DNA of 10,490 nt from Candidatus Bipolaricaulota bacterium (GCA_021159105.1 JAGGSM010000259.1:1-10490); one strand, 5' to 3'; shown: positions 1 through 6,105, counted from the first letter of the stretch. Program-made: numbers and translations. Notes: generated from the letters alone by a model not told the origin.

Positions 1-13
1 TCTCATCGTTCAT
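1..13 (-). CDS. 5' end of a leftward gene (partial, unidentified)
   Basis: On the minus strand an ATG begins at position 13 and reads Met-Asn-Asp-Glu before leaving the window. A full AGGAGG SD site lies at 24-19, five bases before this ATG, and that is the only reason to call a gene here. Too little is visible to name a product. The gene would be transcribed away from the tsaC-like gene. Confidence 0.5.
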
Positions 14-40
14 CGCTTCCTCCTAGCACTAAGGCATCAT

Positions 41-113
41 GAGGCTCGCCTCGTGAGGCTCGCCTTGCAAGGCATCACCTCGTGAGGTATCACCTCGTGA
101 CGTGTCACCTCGT
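41..113. repeat. Tract of 14-15 bp imperfect repeats with internal dyad symmetry
   Basis: Units beginning GAGG/GACG and ending CCTCGT lie at 41-54, 84-98 and 99-113. A longer 29 bp unit at 55-83 is interrupted by TTGCAAGGCAT. A further partial copy starts at 114. The unit at 84-98 carries a 5 bp inverted repeat (GAGGT/ACCTC), so neighbouring units can pair in more than one way. The tract sits between two divergent genes, where a repeated operator could act. No unique spacers separate the units, so it is not a CRISPR. Confidence 0.7.
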
Positions 114-150
114 GATGGGGATACTAGCAGATCGATCGCGTTCTTTCATC

Positions 151-179
151 TTGCCGATCGCTCGATGGGGACGTATATT
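151..179 (+). promoter_or_regulatory. Candidate sigma70-type promoter of the tsaC-like gene
   Basis: TTGCCG (151-156, 4/6 to the -35 consensus) and TATATT (174-179, 5/6 to the -10 consensus) are separated by 17 bp. Transcription would start near 186, leaving a leader of about 36 nt before the ATG at 222. The site lies inside the upstream in-frame extension (102-221), which argues that the extension is not coding. Confidence 0.45.
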
Positions 180-221
180 GATCTTATCGAATCGATGAAT
201 GTCACTGGATCGGAGGAAGAA

Positions 222-842
222 ATGCAGGTGTTGAAGGAATCGGACGAGCGCGTCTACGAAGCGCTGAACTCGCTTCTCGAGATGGGAGGGACGCTCATCT
301 TCCCCACCGATACGGTCTACGGAATCGGCGGCAGCCCCTGGGACGAACGCGCCCTCTCCCTTGTGAGCCGGCTGAAGGGACGAGACCCATCGCAGCCGTT
401 CACCCTGCACCTTGCAAGCCTTGCCTCGATCGAGAAGTTTGCGCGCCTCGATGACCGGTCGCGCAGGGTGCTTGAGCGGTTCCTCCCCGGGCAGTTCACG
501 TTCATCCTCCCAGCAACGGATGCGGCCCCGCGGGCAAGCGTCCTTGACGGCAAGGTCGGGATCCGCGTTCCCGCAAACCCTTTCTTTCAATCGATCATGC
601 GTAAGCTCGACCGGCCGCTCTTTGGAACGAGCGTCAATCGATCGGGAGAGGAGCCTCTGACGAGCATCGAAATGATGATCGAGCAGTTCTCCGGGGTTGA
701 TCTCCTCGTTGAAGGGGAGACGGGGCGGACGGTCCATTCAGGGATGGGTGTCCCATCAGGGACCGGAGTCCCATCGACGATCATCGACCTCACCGTGGAT
801 CCGCCGCGCGCGCTGCGCGGAGAAATCCCTGAAGGGCTCTAG
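222..842 (+). CDS. L-threonylcarbamoyladenylate synthase (Sua5/YciO/YrdC family)
   Basis: The 206-residue product belongs to the TsaC/Sua5 family, which uses L-threonine, bicarbonate and ATP to make threonylcarbamoyl-AMP, the donor for t6A at position 37 of ANN-decoding tRNAs. Visible hallmarks are PTDTVYGIG (28-36), KGRDPSQPF (52-60), PGQFTFIL (89-96), GIRVPANP (113-120), GTSVNRSGE (135-143) and STIID (185-189). Length fits the short TsaC form without the Sua5 C-terminal domain. The start at 222 is chosen because GGAGG lies at 212-216, five bases upstream; the frame stays open back to 102, but that stretch has no SD and contains a likely promoter. An 18 bp tandem duplication precedes the STIID motif. 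The stop overlaps that of the convergent neighbour by 4 bp. TsaB, a partner in the same pathway, is encoded at 8185-8880. Confidence 0.9.
   Translation: MQVLKESDERVYEALNSLLEMGGTLIFPTDTVYGIGGSPWDERALSLVSRLKGRDPSQPFTLHLASLASIEKFARLDDRSRRVLERFLPGQFTFILPATDAAPRASVLDGKVGIRVPANPFFQSIMRKLDRPLFGTSVNRSGEEPLTSIEMMIEQFSGVDLLVEGETGRTVHSGMGVPSGTGVPSTIIDLTVDPPRALRGEIPEGL
738..773 (+). repeat. 18 bp tandem duplication inside the tsaC-like gene
   Basis: Two adjacent 18 bp copies (738-755 and 756-773) differ at three positions. They encode Ser-Gly-Met-Gly-Val-Pro followed by Ser-Gly-Thr-Gly-Val-Pro, just before the conserved Ser-Thr-Ile-Ile-Asp. The unit is a multiple of three, so the frame is kept. Confidence 0.8.
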
Positions 843-2146
843 TTCGATTCTTTGGCTGCACCGACGCTGAATTTTCTCAACGAGTCCGCATCCGCCAGTG
901 CATCGAGAAGTCGGGTCAGTTCACCCTTGGTGTTGTAGGGGGCGATCCCAATTCGGACCAGCCCTCCTTGATCCTTCAAGCCTAGCCTCTCCACCAGCGT
1001 CGTTGCGAAGAAGTCGCCGTCCCACACGAGAATTCCCAAGCTATCGAGGTAGCGCGCCACCACGCGCGAGTTGAGGCCGCGATAGGTGAAGGAGACGGTC
1101 GATGTGCGGGGATGCCCCGCAGGAGGGCCGTAGAGCGTGACTTCAGGCAGTTTGGACAGGCCGTCTATCAGGTAGCTCGTGAGCTGCTTCTCGTAGTGAT
1201 CGAACGCGAGCAGGCCGGCCACGACGTCCCTGCGCCGCCCCGTCAGTCCTTCCGCTTCTTCGGCAAGGCCTTCCGCGAACTTCCGTCCAGCATCGGCGAC
1301 AAAGGCCACCGCCGCCGCTGCCCCGGCGATCCCTTCATGATTCAGCGTCCCCGTCTCGATCTTGTAGGGAGGCTGCGGCCTGGCCGGTTTGACGCGCAGT
1401 GTCCTGAGCATGCTTAATGCTTCTTTGTTAGCATACATTACCCCAACATGTGGCCCGAAGAACTTGTACACCGAGGCGAGGAGGAAATCGCAGCCGATCG
1501 CTTTCACGTCGATCGGCGCGTGGGCGGCGTAGTGCACGGCATCGACGACTGTGTATGCGCCAACCTTCTTGGCCATGGAGACGAACCTGCGCACGTCTGT
1601 TATCGTTCCGACCGCGTTCGATGCGTAGTTGACCGCGACCACCCTCGTGTTTGCCCTCAGTTTTGAGGCGTAGTCGTCCATGTCAAGGGTGCAGGTCTTC
1701 GTGTCGACGCGGACCTCATCGATGATGATCCCCCGCTCCTTGAGATGCAGCCAAGGGGCGCGGTTCCCCTCGTGATCGATCTCGGTGATGATCACTCTAT
1801 CCCCCGGCACCATCTGGCGAACAAGGGCTTGCGATAGGAGGAAGTTGAGGGTGGTCATGTTTGCACCGAATGCCACCTCATCTGAATCGCAGCCGAAGAA
1901 GTCGGCGAACGCTTCCCGCGCACCATCGAGCATCTCATCTGTCGCTATGCTCGTTGAGTACGATCCTTCCGCATTGGCATTGATCTTTACGAAGTACTCT
2001 TCCACCGCTCTTATCACGCTCAAGGGGACCTGATAGCCGCCCGGCCCATCGAGGTAGGCCAGTTGATAACCAGCGGGCGTCCTGTTCTCAAGGGAAGGGA
2101 ATTGATCGCGCAGGTAGTCAGGAAGTTGTTCGATCTTCAATTGCAT
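839..2146 (-). CDS. Cysteine desulfurase-like class V aminotransferase (VC1184-type), catalytic Cys absent
   Basis: This 435-residue PLP enzyme of fold type I belongs to the class V aminotransferase family and most resembles the 'cysteine desulfurase-like' (VC1184/TIGR01976) branch. The N-terminal YLDGPGG (31-37), EIDHEGN (122-128), VDAVHYAAH (201-209, Asp202 facing the PLP nitrogen) and VYKFFGPH (226-233, Lys228 as Schiff-base lysine) are visible, as is ETGTLNHEG (264-272). Where SufS/IscS enzymes carry the persulfide cysteine, this protein has GILVWDGDFFATTL (371-384) with no Cys. Sulfur transfer from cysteine is therefore doubtful, and a transaminase, lyase or related activity is equally possible. 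The gene is divergent from the aminotransferase/dehydratase/cyclodeaminase operon and may share its pathway. The SD AAAGGAG ends one base before this ATG; a TTG at 2140 has better spacing and would shorten the protein by two residues. Confidence 0.85.
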   Translation of the reverse strand: MQLKIEQLPDYLRDQFPSLENRTPAGYQLAYLDGPGGYQVPLSVIRAVEEYFVKINANAEGSYSTSIATDEMLDGAREAFADFFGCDSDEVAFGANMTTLNFLLSQALVRQMVPGDRVIITEIDHEGNRAPWLHLKERGIIIDEVRVDTKTCTLDMDDYASKLRANTRVVAVNYASNAVGTITDVRRFVSMAKKVGAYTVVDAVHYAAHAPIDVKAIGCDFLLASVYKFFGPHVGVMYANKEALSMLRTLRVKPARPQPPYKIETGTLNHEGIAGAAAAVAFVADAGRKFAEGLAEEAEGLTGRRRDVVAGLLAFDHYEKQLTSYLIDGLSKLPEVTLYGPPAGHPRTSTVSFTYRGLNSRVVARYLDSLGILVWDGDFFATTLVERLGLKDQGGLVRIGIAPYNTKGELTRLLDALADADSLRKFSVGAAKESN

Positions 2147-2147
2147 G

Positions 2148-2154
2148 CTCCTTT
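2148..2154 (-). promoter_or_regulatory. SD site with unusual spacing before the class V gene
   Basis: On the minus strand AAAGGAG (2154-2148) is followed by a single C and then ATG (2146-2144). The in-frame TTG at 2140-2138 lies seven bases from the SD, a more usual distance. Either codon may be the true start. Confidence 0.5.
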
Positions 2155-2307
2155 ACTCTTGGGAAATACCTTCACTCCCCTTACAGGGGTTGTTTCCGTG
2201 CCCGTGGGGCGTGCTTCCTACAAAGCCTATTCATGCGCTGCTTGGATGCAGGGTAGTCCCATCCACACGTTGTTAGACCACCTCGCGTGTCTTTACAGCC
2301 GCAGGCT

Positions 2308-2336
2308 GTCACACCACCGTGCTTCGGGAGTATACT
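2308..2336 (+). promoter_or_regulatory. Candidate promoter of the aminotransferase operon
   Basis: GTCACA (2308-2313, 4/6 to the -35 consensus) and TATACT (2331-2336, 5/6 to the -10 consensus) are 17 bp apart. A start near 2343 would leave a leader of about 47 nt with the SD at 2376-2381. The -35 overlaps the end of the hairpin at 2295-2309, which could place a regulator site there. Confidence 0.35.
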
Positions 2337-2389
2337 TCCAGCAGAGCGCGAAGACCATTTGCGCTATCCGAGAAGAGGAGGAGCTGGAT

Positions 2390-3529
2390 ATGTTCATCGA
2401 GCGATTCGAGCTGGAGAGAATTCAATCGGAGTGGGAACACCGCGTGAAGTACAATCTGTCCGATAGCGGGGTGCACCCTCTTCATGTGCGCGATCTGATG
2501 GGGGAGGATGGATCACGTGAGATTATGGATCTAGCCTTGGGCTACGCCCAGACGAACGGCCCGCAGCAGCTTCGCGAACGGATCAGCCTGCTCTATCCCT
2601 CCTGCGACATAGACAACATCCTCGTCACCAACGGTACTGCCGAGGCGAACTTCATCTCAACCTGGAGCACCCTCAATGCCGGGGACGAGATGGTGTGCAT
2701 GCTCCCAAACTACATGCAGATCTACGGGATCGCGCGCTCACTTGGCGCCAATGTGAAGCCGATGTACCTGCAGGAGGACCTGAGCTGGGCCCCCGACCTC
2801 GATCGGTTGGCGGAAGATGTCTCCTCAAAGACCAGGATGATCGCGCTCTGTAACCCGAACAACCCGACTGGAGCGGTGCTGAGCGATGAGGCGATGGAGA
2901 GGATCGTTGAGCTGGCAAGCAGGGCTGGCGCCTGGATCCTCGCTGATGAGGTCTACCGCGGAGCCGAGCTCGATCGCGTGCGCACCCCGTCCTTCTGGGG
3001 GCGCTACGACAAGGTACTCGCCATCTCTGGCCTGTCGAAGGCGTTCGGCCTCCCCGGCCTGCGCATCGGCTGGATCGTCGGGCCTAAGGACTTCATCGAG
3101 CATGCTTGGTCCTACCACGATTACACCACGATCACCGCTGGCACGCTCAGCTACTATTTGGCCTCCCTCGCTCTCGAACCGGGGATGCGGGAGCGCATCC
3201 TTAATCGCAGCCAGGACGTGTTGAACGAAAACCTGGCCATCCTGCGGGGATGGGTCGATAGGCACGCTGACCTGCTGAGCCTGATCCCCCCGCGCGCCGG
3301 CGCGATGTCCTTCCTGCGCTACAACCTTGAGATCAACTCAAGCGAGCTATCGAGAAAGCTTCTCCGCGAGAAGAGTGTGCTGACGATCCCCGGGGACGCC
3401 TACAACATGGACCATCACCTGCGGCTGGGCTACGGGGAAGAAGGGGAGAAGCTGATCGCTGCGCTTTCACTGATCGGTGAGACACTGGACGAGCTTCGAT
3501 CCCGAGCAAGGGGGACGGATGCCAGGTAA
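2390..3529 (+). CDS. Class I/II (fold type I) PLP-dependent aminotransferase
   Basis: The 379-residue product has the class I/II aminotransferase signature: TNGTAEAN (80-87) for the PLP phosphate region, NPNNPTG (155-161), DEVYRG (186-191) and SGLSKAFGLPGLRIGW (213-228) with Lys217 as the Schiff-base lysine. A late Arg in RLGYGEE probably binds the substrate carboxylate. The N-terminus, ERIQSEWEHRVKYNLSDSG (9-27), is distinctive and unlike AspC or HisC. The substrate cannot be read from sequence. The start at 2390 is supported by AGGAGG at 2376-2381, eight bases upstream; the longer in-frame extension to 2063 lacks family similarity. The stop lies 11 bp inside the next gene, so translation is likely coupled and the two enzymes probably act together. 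Confidence 0.88.
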   Translation: MFIERFELERIQSEWEHRVKYNLSDSGVHPLHVRDLMGEDGSREIMDLALGYAQTNGPQQLRERISLLYPSCDIDNILVTNGTAEANFISTWSTLNAGDEMVCMLPNYMQIYGIARSLGANVKPMYLQEDLSWAPDLDRLAEDVSSKTRMIALCNPNNPTGAVLSDEAMERIVELASRAGAWILADEVYRGAELDRVRTPSFWGRYDKVLAISGLSKAFGLPGLRIGWIVGPKDFIEHAWSYHDYTTITAGTLSYYLASLALEPGMRERILNRSQDVLNENLAILRGWVDRHADLLSLIPPRAGAMSFLRYNLEINSSELSRKLLREKSVLTIPGDAYNMDHHLRLGYGEEGEKLIAALSLIGETLDELRSRARGTDAR

Positions 3530-4490
3530 TACCATCAAACTAAGCGACATCTTCATGGCGCGCCGCAGGATAGACTCGTTTGTCAGGCACACGCCGCTCA
3601 TCGAGTCACACAGGCTGAGCGAGCAGAGCGACGCGCAGGTCATGCTGAAGGCGGAGTGCCTGCAGGCAACCGGTTCGTTCAAGCTGCGGGGAGCGACGAA
3701 CAGGATCCTTAGTCTGAGCGATGAGGAGCGAGCGCGAGGGATCATCGCCGTATCGAGCGGCAACCACGGCCGTGCCGTCTCCTACATCGCCGGGCGTCTG
3801 GGGATCGAGGCGACAATCTGCGTCTCGGAAAGCGTTCCGCAGAACAAGCTCGACGCGATACGGACCAATGGCGCCCGCCTTGTGGTGCAGGGAAGGACCT
3901 ACGATGAGGCGGAGGAAGTTTCCTTGCGGATGCAGCGCGAGAAGGGACTCGTGCGGATCGACCCGTTCGACGATCCCTACGTCATAGCCGGCCAGGGGAC
4001 AGCCGGATTGGAGATACTGGAGGACCTCCCCGATGTGAAGACGGTACTCGTCCCCATGTCCGGTGGAGGGCTGATCTCCGGGATCGCAGTTGCGATCAAG
4101 ATCGCGGACCCGAGCATCCGCCTGATCGGCGTATCGATGGAGAGGGGGGCGGCGATGGCTCAGAGCCTGCGCGCCGGGCGTATCGTCGAGATAACGGAAG
4201 AACCTACACTCGCCGACGGCCTCGCTGGAGGGATCCCCCTTGGCAATCGCTACACGTTCGACCTCTGTCAGCGCTACGTCGATGATGCGATCCTCGTATC
4301 CGAGGGGGAGATCGCCGCTGCGATGAGGTTCGCGCTTGAAGAGCACCACCTCGTCGTCGAGGGCGCGGGGGCAGTGGTGATCGCTGCCCTGCTTGGCCAC
4401 AAGATCGTGGGGCTCACCGGGCCGGTCGTCGCTGTCCTGAGCGGGGGGAACGTGGACCTGCAGGTGCTCTTAGGTGTTATCAAGTCCTAG
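3519..4490 (+). CDS. Threonine/serine dehydratase family protein, EutB/BhcB-like
   Basis: A 323-residue fold-type II PLP enzyme. GSFKLRGA (52-59) carries the Schiff-base Lys55, SSGNHGRA (79-86) contacts PLP, and SGGGLISG (181-188) is the phosphate-binding glycine loop; SGGN near 311 completes the site. No ACT regulatory domain is present, unlike biosynthetic IlvA, so this is a short catabolic-type form. The GNHGRA wording, the GVSMERGAAM segment and LVVEGAGAV near the C-terminus fit the EutB (hydroxyectoine utilisation) and BhcB (beta-hydroxyaspartate dehydratase) branch better than IlvA or TdcB. This EutB is unrelated to ethanolamine ammonia-lyase. The likely reaction is beta-elimination of water from a 3-hydroxy amino acid; which one is unknown. 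The start at 3519 follows a purine-rich AAGGGGG SD and overlaps the previous gene by 11 bp. The EutC-like gene follows 14 bp downstream. Confidence 0.85.
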   Translation: MPGNTIKLSDIFMARRRIDSFVRHTPLIESHRLSEQSDAQVMLKAECLQATGSFKLRGATNRILSLSDEERARGIIAVSSGNHGRAVSYIAGRLGIEATICVSESVPQNKLDAIRTNGARLVVQGRTYDEAEEVSLRMQREKGLVRIDPFDDPYVIAGQGTAGLEILEDLPDVKTVLVPMSGGGLISGIAVAIKIADPSIRLIGVSMERGAAMAQSLRAGRIVEITEEPTLADGLAGGIPLGNRYTFDLCQRYVDDAILVSEGEIAAAMRFALEEHHLVVEGAGAVVIAALLGHKIVGLTGPVVAVLSGGNVDLQVLLGVIKS

Positions 4491-4504
4491 AAAGGAGGTT
4501 CGGG

Positions 4505-5494
4505 ATGGAAATGCGCGTGCTGAGGGAGGCTGAGATCAGGCAGTGCGTTGCGCTCGATGGTCGGGCGATCGAGGCTGTCGGAAACGGCTTTGCCAAGCTG
4601 GGCACGGGGGAGGCGGTCGTTCCGCCGGTCCTCGCCCTACCAGTCGAAGAGAATAACGGCGAGATCGATGTGAAGAGCGCCTACATCAGCGGGTTGGAGA
4701 GCATCGCGGTGAAGATAGCCTCCGGATTCTACGGCAATTCCCGCTTGAGCCTTCCAACGGGGAGCGGGATGATGGTGATGCTGAGTTCTAAGACCGGCTT
4801 TCCTCAGGCTCTCTTGCTCGATAATGGTTATCTGACCGATGTGCGCACCGCAGCGGCAGGAGCGCTGGCGGCGCGCTATCTCGCCAGAGAGGATGTCGAC
4901 ACGGTGGGGGTGATCGGCTCAGGGGCGCAGGCGCGCTATCAGGTGCGGGCACTGGCGCTGGTGCGAAGGTTCACGCGGCTCTTGGTCTACGGGATCACCG
5001 AGGAGCACGTCTCCAGGTACGCACGTGAGATGCGCTCCGATCTGGGGATCGATGTTGTCGCGAAAGAGAGCGCGGAGCAGGTGGTGAGGGGTAGCGACAT
5101 CGTCGTCACCACCACCCCATCGCATGAGCCCTACCTCAGGGCCGAGTGGATGCACCCCGGGCTACACATAACAGCAATGGGATCGGATGCCCCGGGAAAG
5201 CAGGAGCTGTACCCGGATGTATTCTCTTCTGCGGATGTGGTCGCTTGCGATCGAAAGTCGCAGTGCTTCAAGATCGGCGAGTTGCAGCACGCCCTTGCCG
5301 CGGGGATCGTGAATGAGGCGACTCCGATCATCGAGCTGGGAGAGCTGGTCCTCGGTCGCCATCCCGGAAGACAGAGAGATGAACAGATCAGCGTGTGCGA
5401 TCTTACCGGTGTCGGTGTCCAGGATACGGCGATCGCTCATCTCGCTCTCGAAGAGGCGCGTGGCAGAGGATTGGGCACGATCTTCAACTCATAG
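4505..5494 (+). CDS. Ornithine cyclodeaminase/mu-crystallin family protein, EutC/BhcD-like
   Basis: The 329-residue product belongs to the ornithine cyclodeaminase/mu-crystallin family of NAD(P)-dependent enzymes. The Rossmann motif VIGSGAQAR is at 136-144, preceded by the family signature LDNGYLTDVRTAAAG (105-119); Lys70 lies in the substrate region. DIVVTTTPSHEP, HPGLHITAMGSDAPGKQE, CDRKSQC and CDLTGVGVQDTAIA match what I know of EutC (ectoine utilisation) proteins. The related BhcD reduces iminosuccinate to aspartate, so imine reduction is as likely as cyclodeamination. The start is supported by a perfect AAAGGAGG at 4491-4498, six bases upstream; a second ATG at 4511 is less well placed. 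The gene ends the operon. Pairing with the dehydratase suggests that it takes the enamine/imine released by that enzyme. Confidence 0.87.
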   Translation: MEMRVLREAEIRQCVALDGRAIEAVGNGFAKLGTGEAVVPPVLALPVEENNGEIDVKSAYISGLESIAVKIASGFYGNSRLSLPTGSGMMVMLSSKTGFPQALLLDNGYLTDVRTAAAGALAARYLAREDVDTVGVIGSGAQARYQVRALALVRRFTRLLVYGITEEHVSRYAREMRSDLGIDVVAKESAEQVVRGSDIVVTTTPSHEPYLRAEWMHPGLHITAMGSDAPGKQELYPDVFSSADVVACDRKSQCFKIGELQHALAAGIVNEATPIIELGELVLGRHPGRQRDEQISVCDLTGVGVQDTAIAHLALEEARGRGLGTIFNS

Positions 5495-5534
5495 GCCAGC
5501 CGGGCAGTTGGATAGGCGGCGGTAGTCCTGGCAT

Positions 5535-5564
5535 TTGCCACAGTATGGGCGAAAGGACTATAAT
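5535..5564 (+). promoter_or_regulatory. Near-consensus sigma70-type promoter
   Basis: TTGCCA (5535-5540, 5/6) and a perfect TATAAT (5559-5564) are separated by 18 bp. This is the best promoter in the window. Transcription would start near 5571, only about 13 nt before the ATG of the phosphatidyltransferase-like gene; a GGTGA at 5573-5577 could serve as SD within that leader. It separates this gene from the upstream amino-acid operon. Confidence 0.65.
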
Positions 5565-5583
5565 GCTTGTATGGTGAAGCAAG

Positions 5584-6105
5584 ATGACTAGGGCTCCAGA
5601 CATCCTTACCGCATCGCGGGGAGCGATCGCTGTGATCATAGTGGCGCTTGGTTTCCTTGGCCCGAGCGCCCTCGGGTGGGTGATCTTTCTCACGATGATC
5701 GGGTGGACTACTGACATCCTCGATGGTCGCCTGGCCCGTCGCCAGAACAAGACGCCGACCTGGATCGGAGAGCACGAGTTCGCCTTCGACATGCTGATGG
5801 TCTTTGCCGCTCTCTGCTACCTGGTGATGACCGGGTTTGTCCCCCTCCTCCCAGCAGCGATCTACGTAGCTGTGGCTTCGTTGTTCATCGTCGTCTTCCA
5901 GTCGAAGTCGGTCACCATGTCCTTTGCCTTTCCCATCGTCGCCCTTCCGCTCATCGTCGCATATTTTCGCGCCCCGCGTGCCGCCTACATTTACATCGCA
6001 TGGATCGTGTTGGCTCTCCTCTACGATTGGCGCAGGTTCTTTGGGGTAGTGCGTGAGTTCCTCGAAAACATCAAGGAGCTGTACAAGCGCCTGAGCGCCG
6101 ACTAG
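5584..6105 (+). CDS. CDP-alcohol phosphatidyltransferase-like membrane protein with variant motif
   Basis: A 173-residue protein with about six hydrophobic segments, starting PDILTASRG as CDP-alcohol phosphatidyltransferases often do. The family motif D-x2-D-G-x2-A-R is intact as DILDGRLAR (44-52), and Asp69 matches the last, catalytic Asp. Between them the canonical G-x3-D-x3-D is altered: Glu65 replaces the third Asp and the Gly (62) is one place off. Family members transfer a phosphatidyl group from CDP-diacylglycerol to an alcohol such as glycerol phosphate or inositol, using two metal ions. The acceptor here is not predictable, and the changed site leaves activity open. The C-terminus is a charged cytoplasmic helix (LENIKELYKRLSAD). 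Its own strong promoter lies directly upstream. The stop overlaps that of ruvB by 4 bp. Confidence 0.75.
   Translation: MTRAPDILTASRGAIAVIIVALGFLGPSALGWVIFLTMIGWTTDILDGRLARRQNKTPTWIGEHEFAFDMLMVFAALCYLVMTGFVPLLPAAIYVAVASLFIVVFQSKSVTMSFAFPIVALPLIVAYFRAPRAAYIYIAWIVLALLYDWRRFFGVVREFLENIKELYKRLSAD

Larger units (their letters stand above)
2147..2389. other. Divergent intergenic region with two short hairpins
   Basis: The 243 bp between the class V gene and the rightward operon hold no convincing gene. Two perfect inverted repeats are visible: CCCCT-TAC-AGGGG at 2177-2189 and ACAGCC-GCA-GGCTGT at 2295-2309, neither followed by a T-tract. The frame of the downstream aminotransferase stays open back to 2063, but this upstream part has no aminotransferase character and no SD. 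A 26-codon minus-strand fragment at 2137-2217 loosely recalls the tail of IS605-type TnpB proteins, from memory only. Confidence 0.5.

Noticed and set aside
41..113. CRISPR-like array
   Set aside because: Units are 14-15 bp, imperfect and contiguous, with no unique spacers.
102..221. Longer N-terminus for the tsaC-like protein
   Set aside because: No SD near 102, a promoter candidate lies inside it, family members begin near the ATG at 222, and that ATG has GGAGG at ideal spacing.
105..737. 210-codon minus-strand frame opposite the tsaC-like gene
   Set aside because: Shadow of a gene with clear family motifs on the other strand; no recognisable product.
2295..2309. Intrinsic terminator
   Set aside because: The 6 bp hairpin has no T-tract on either side and lies upstream of divergent gene starts, not after a gene end.
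2063..2389. 109-residue N-terminal extension of the class I aminotransferase
   Set aside because: It overlaps the divergent gene's start, shows no aminotransferase similarity, and a strong SD marks the start at 2390.
3606..4400. 264-codon open frame on the minus strand inside the dehydratase gene
   Set aside because: It lies wholly opposite a well-supported PLP enzyme gene and its translation shows no recognisable family features; antisense open frames are common in GC-rich DNA.
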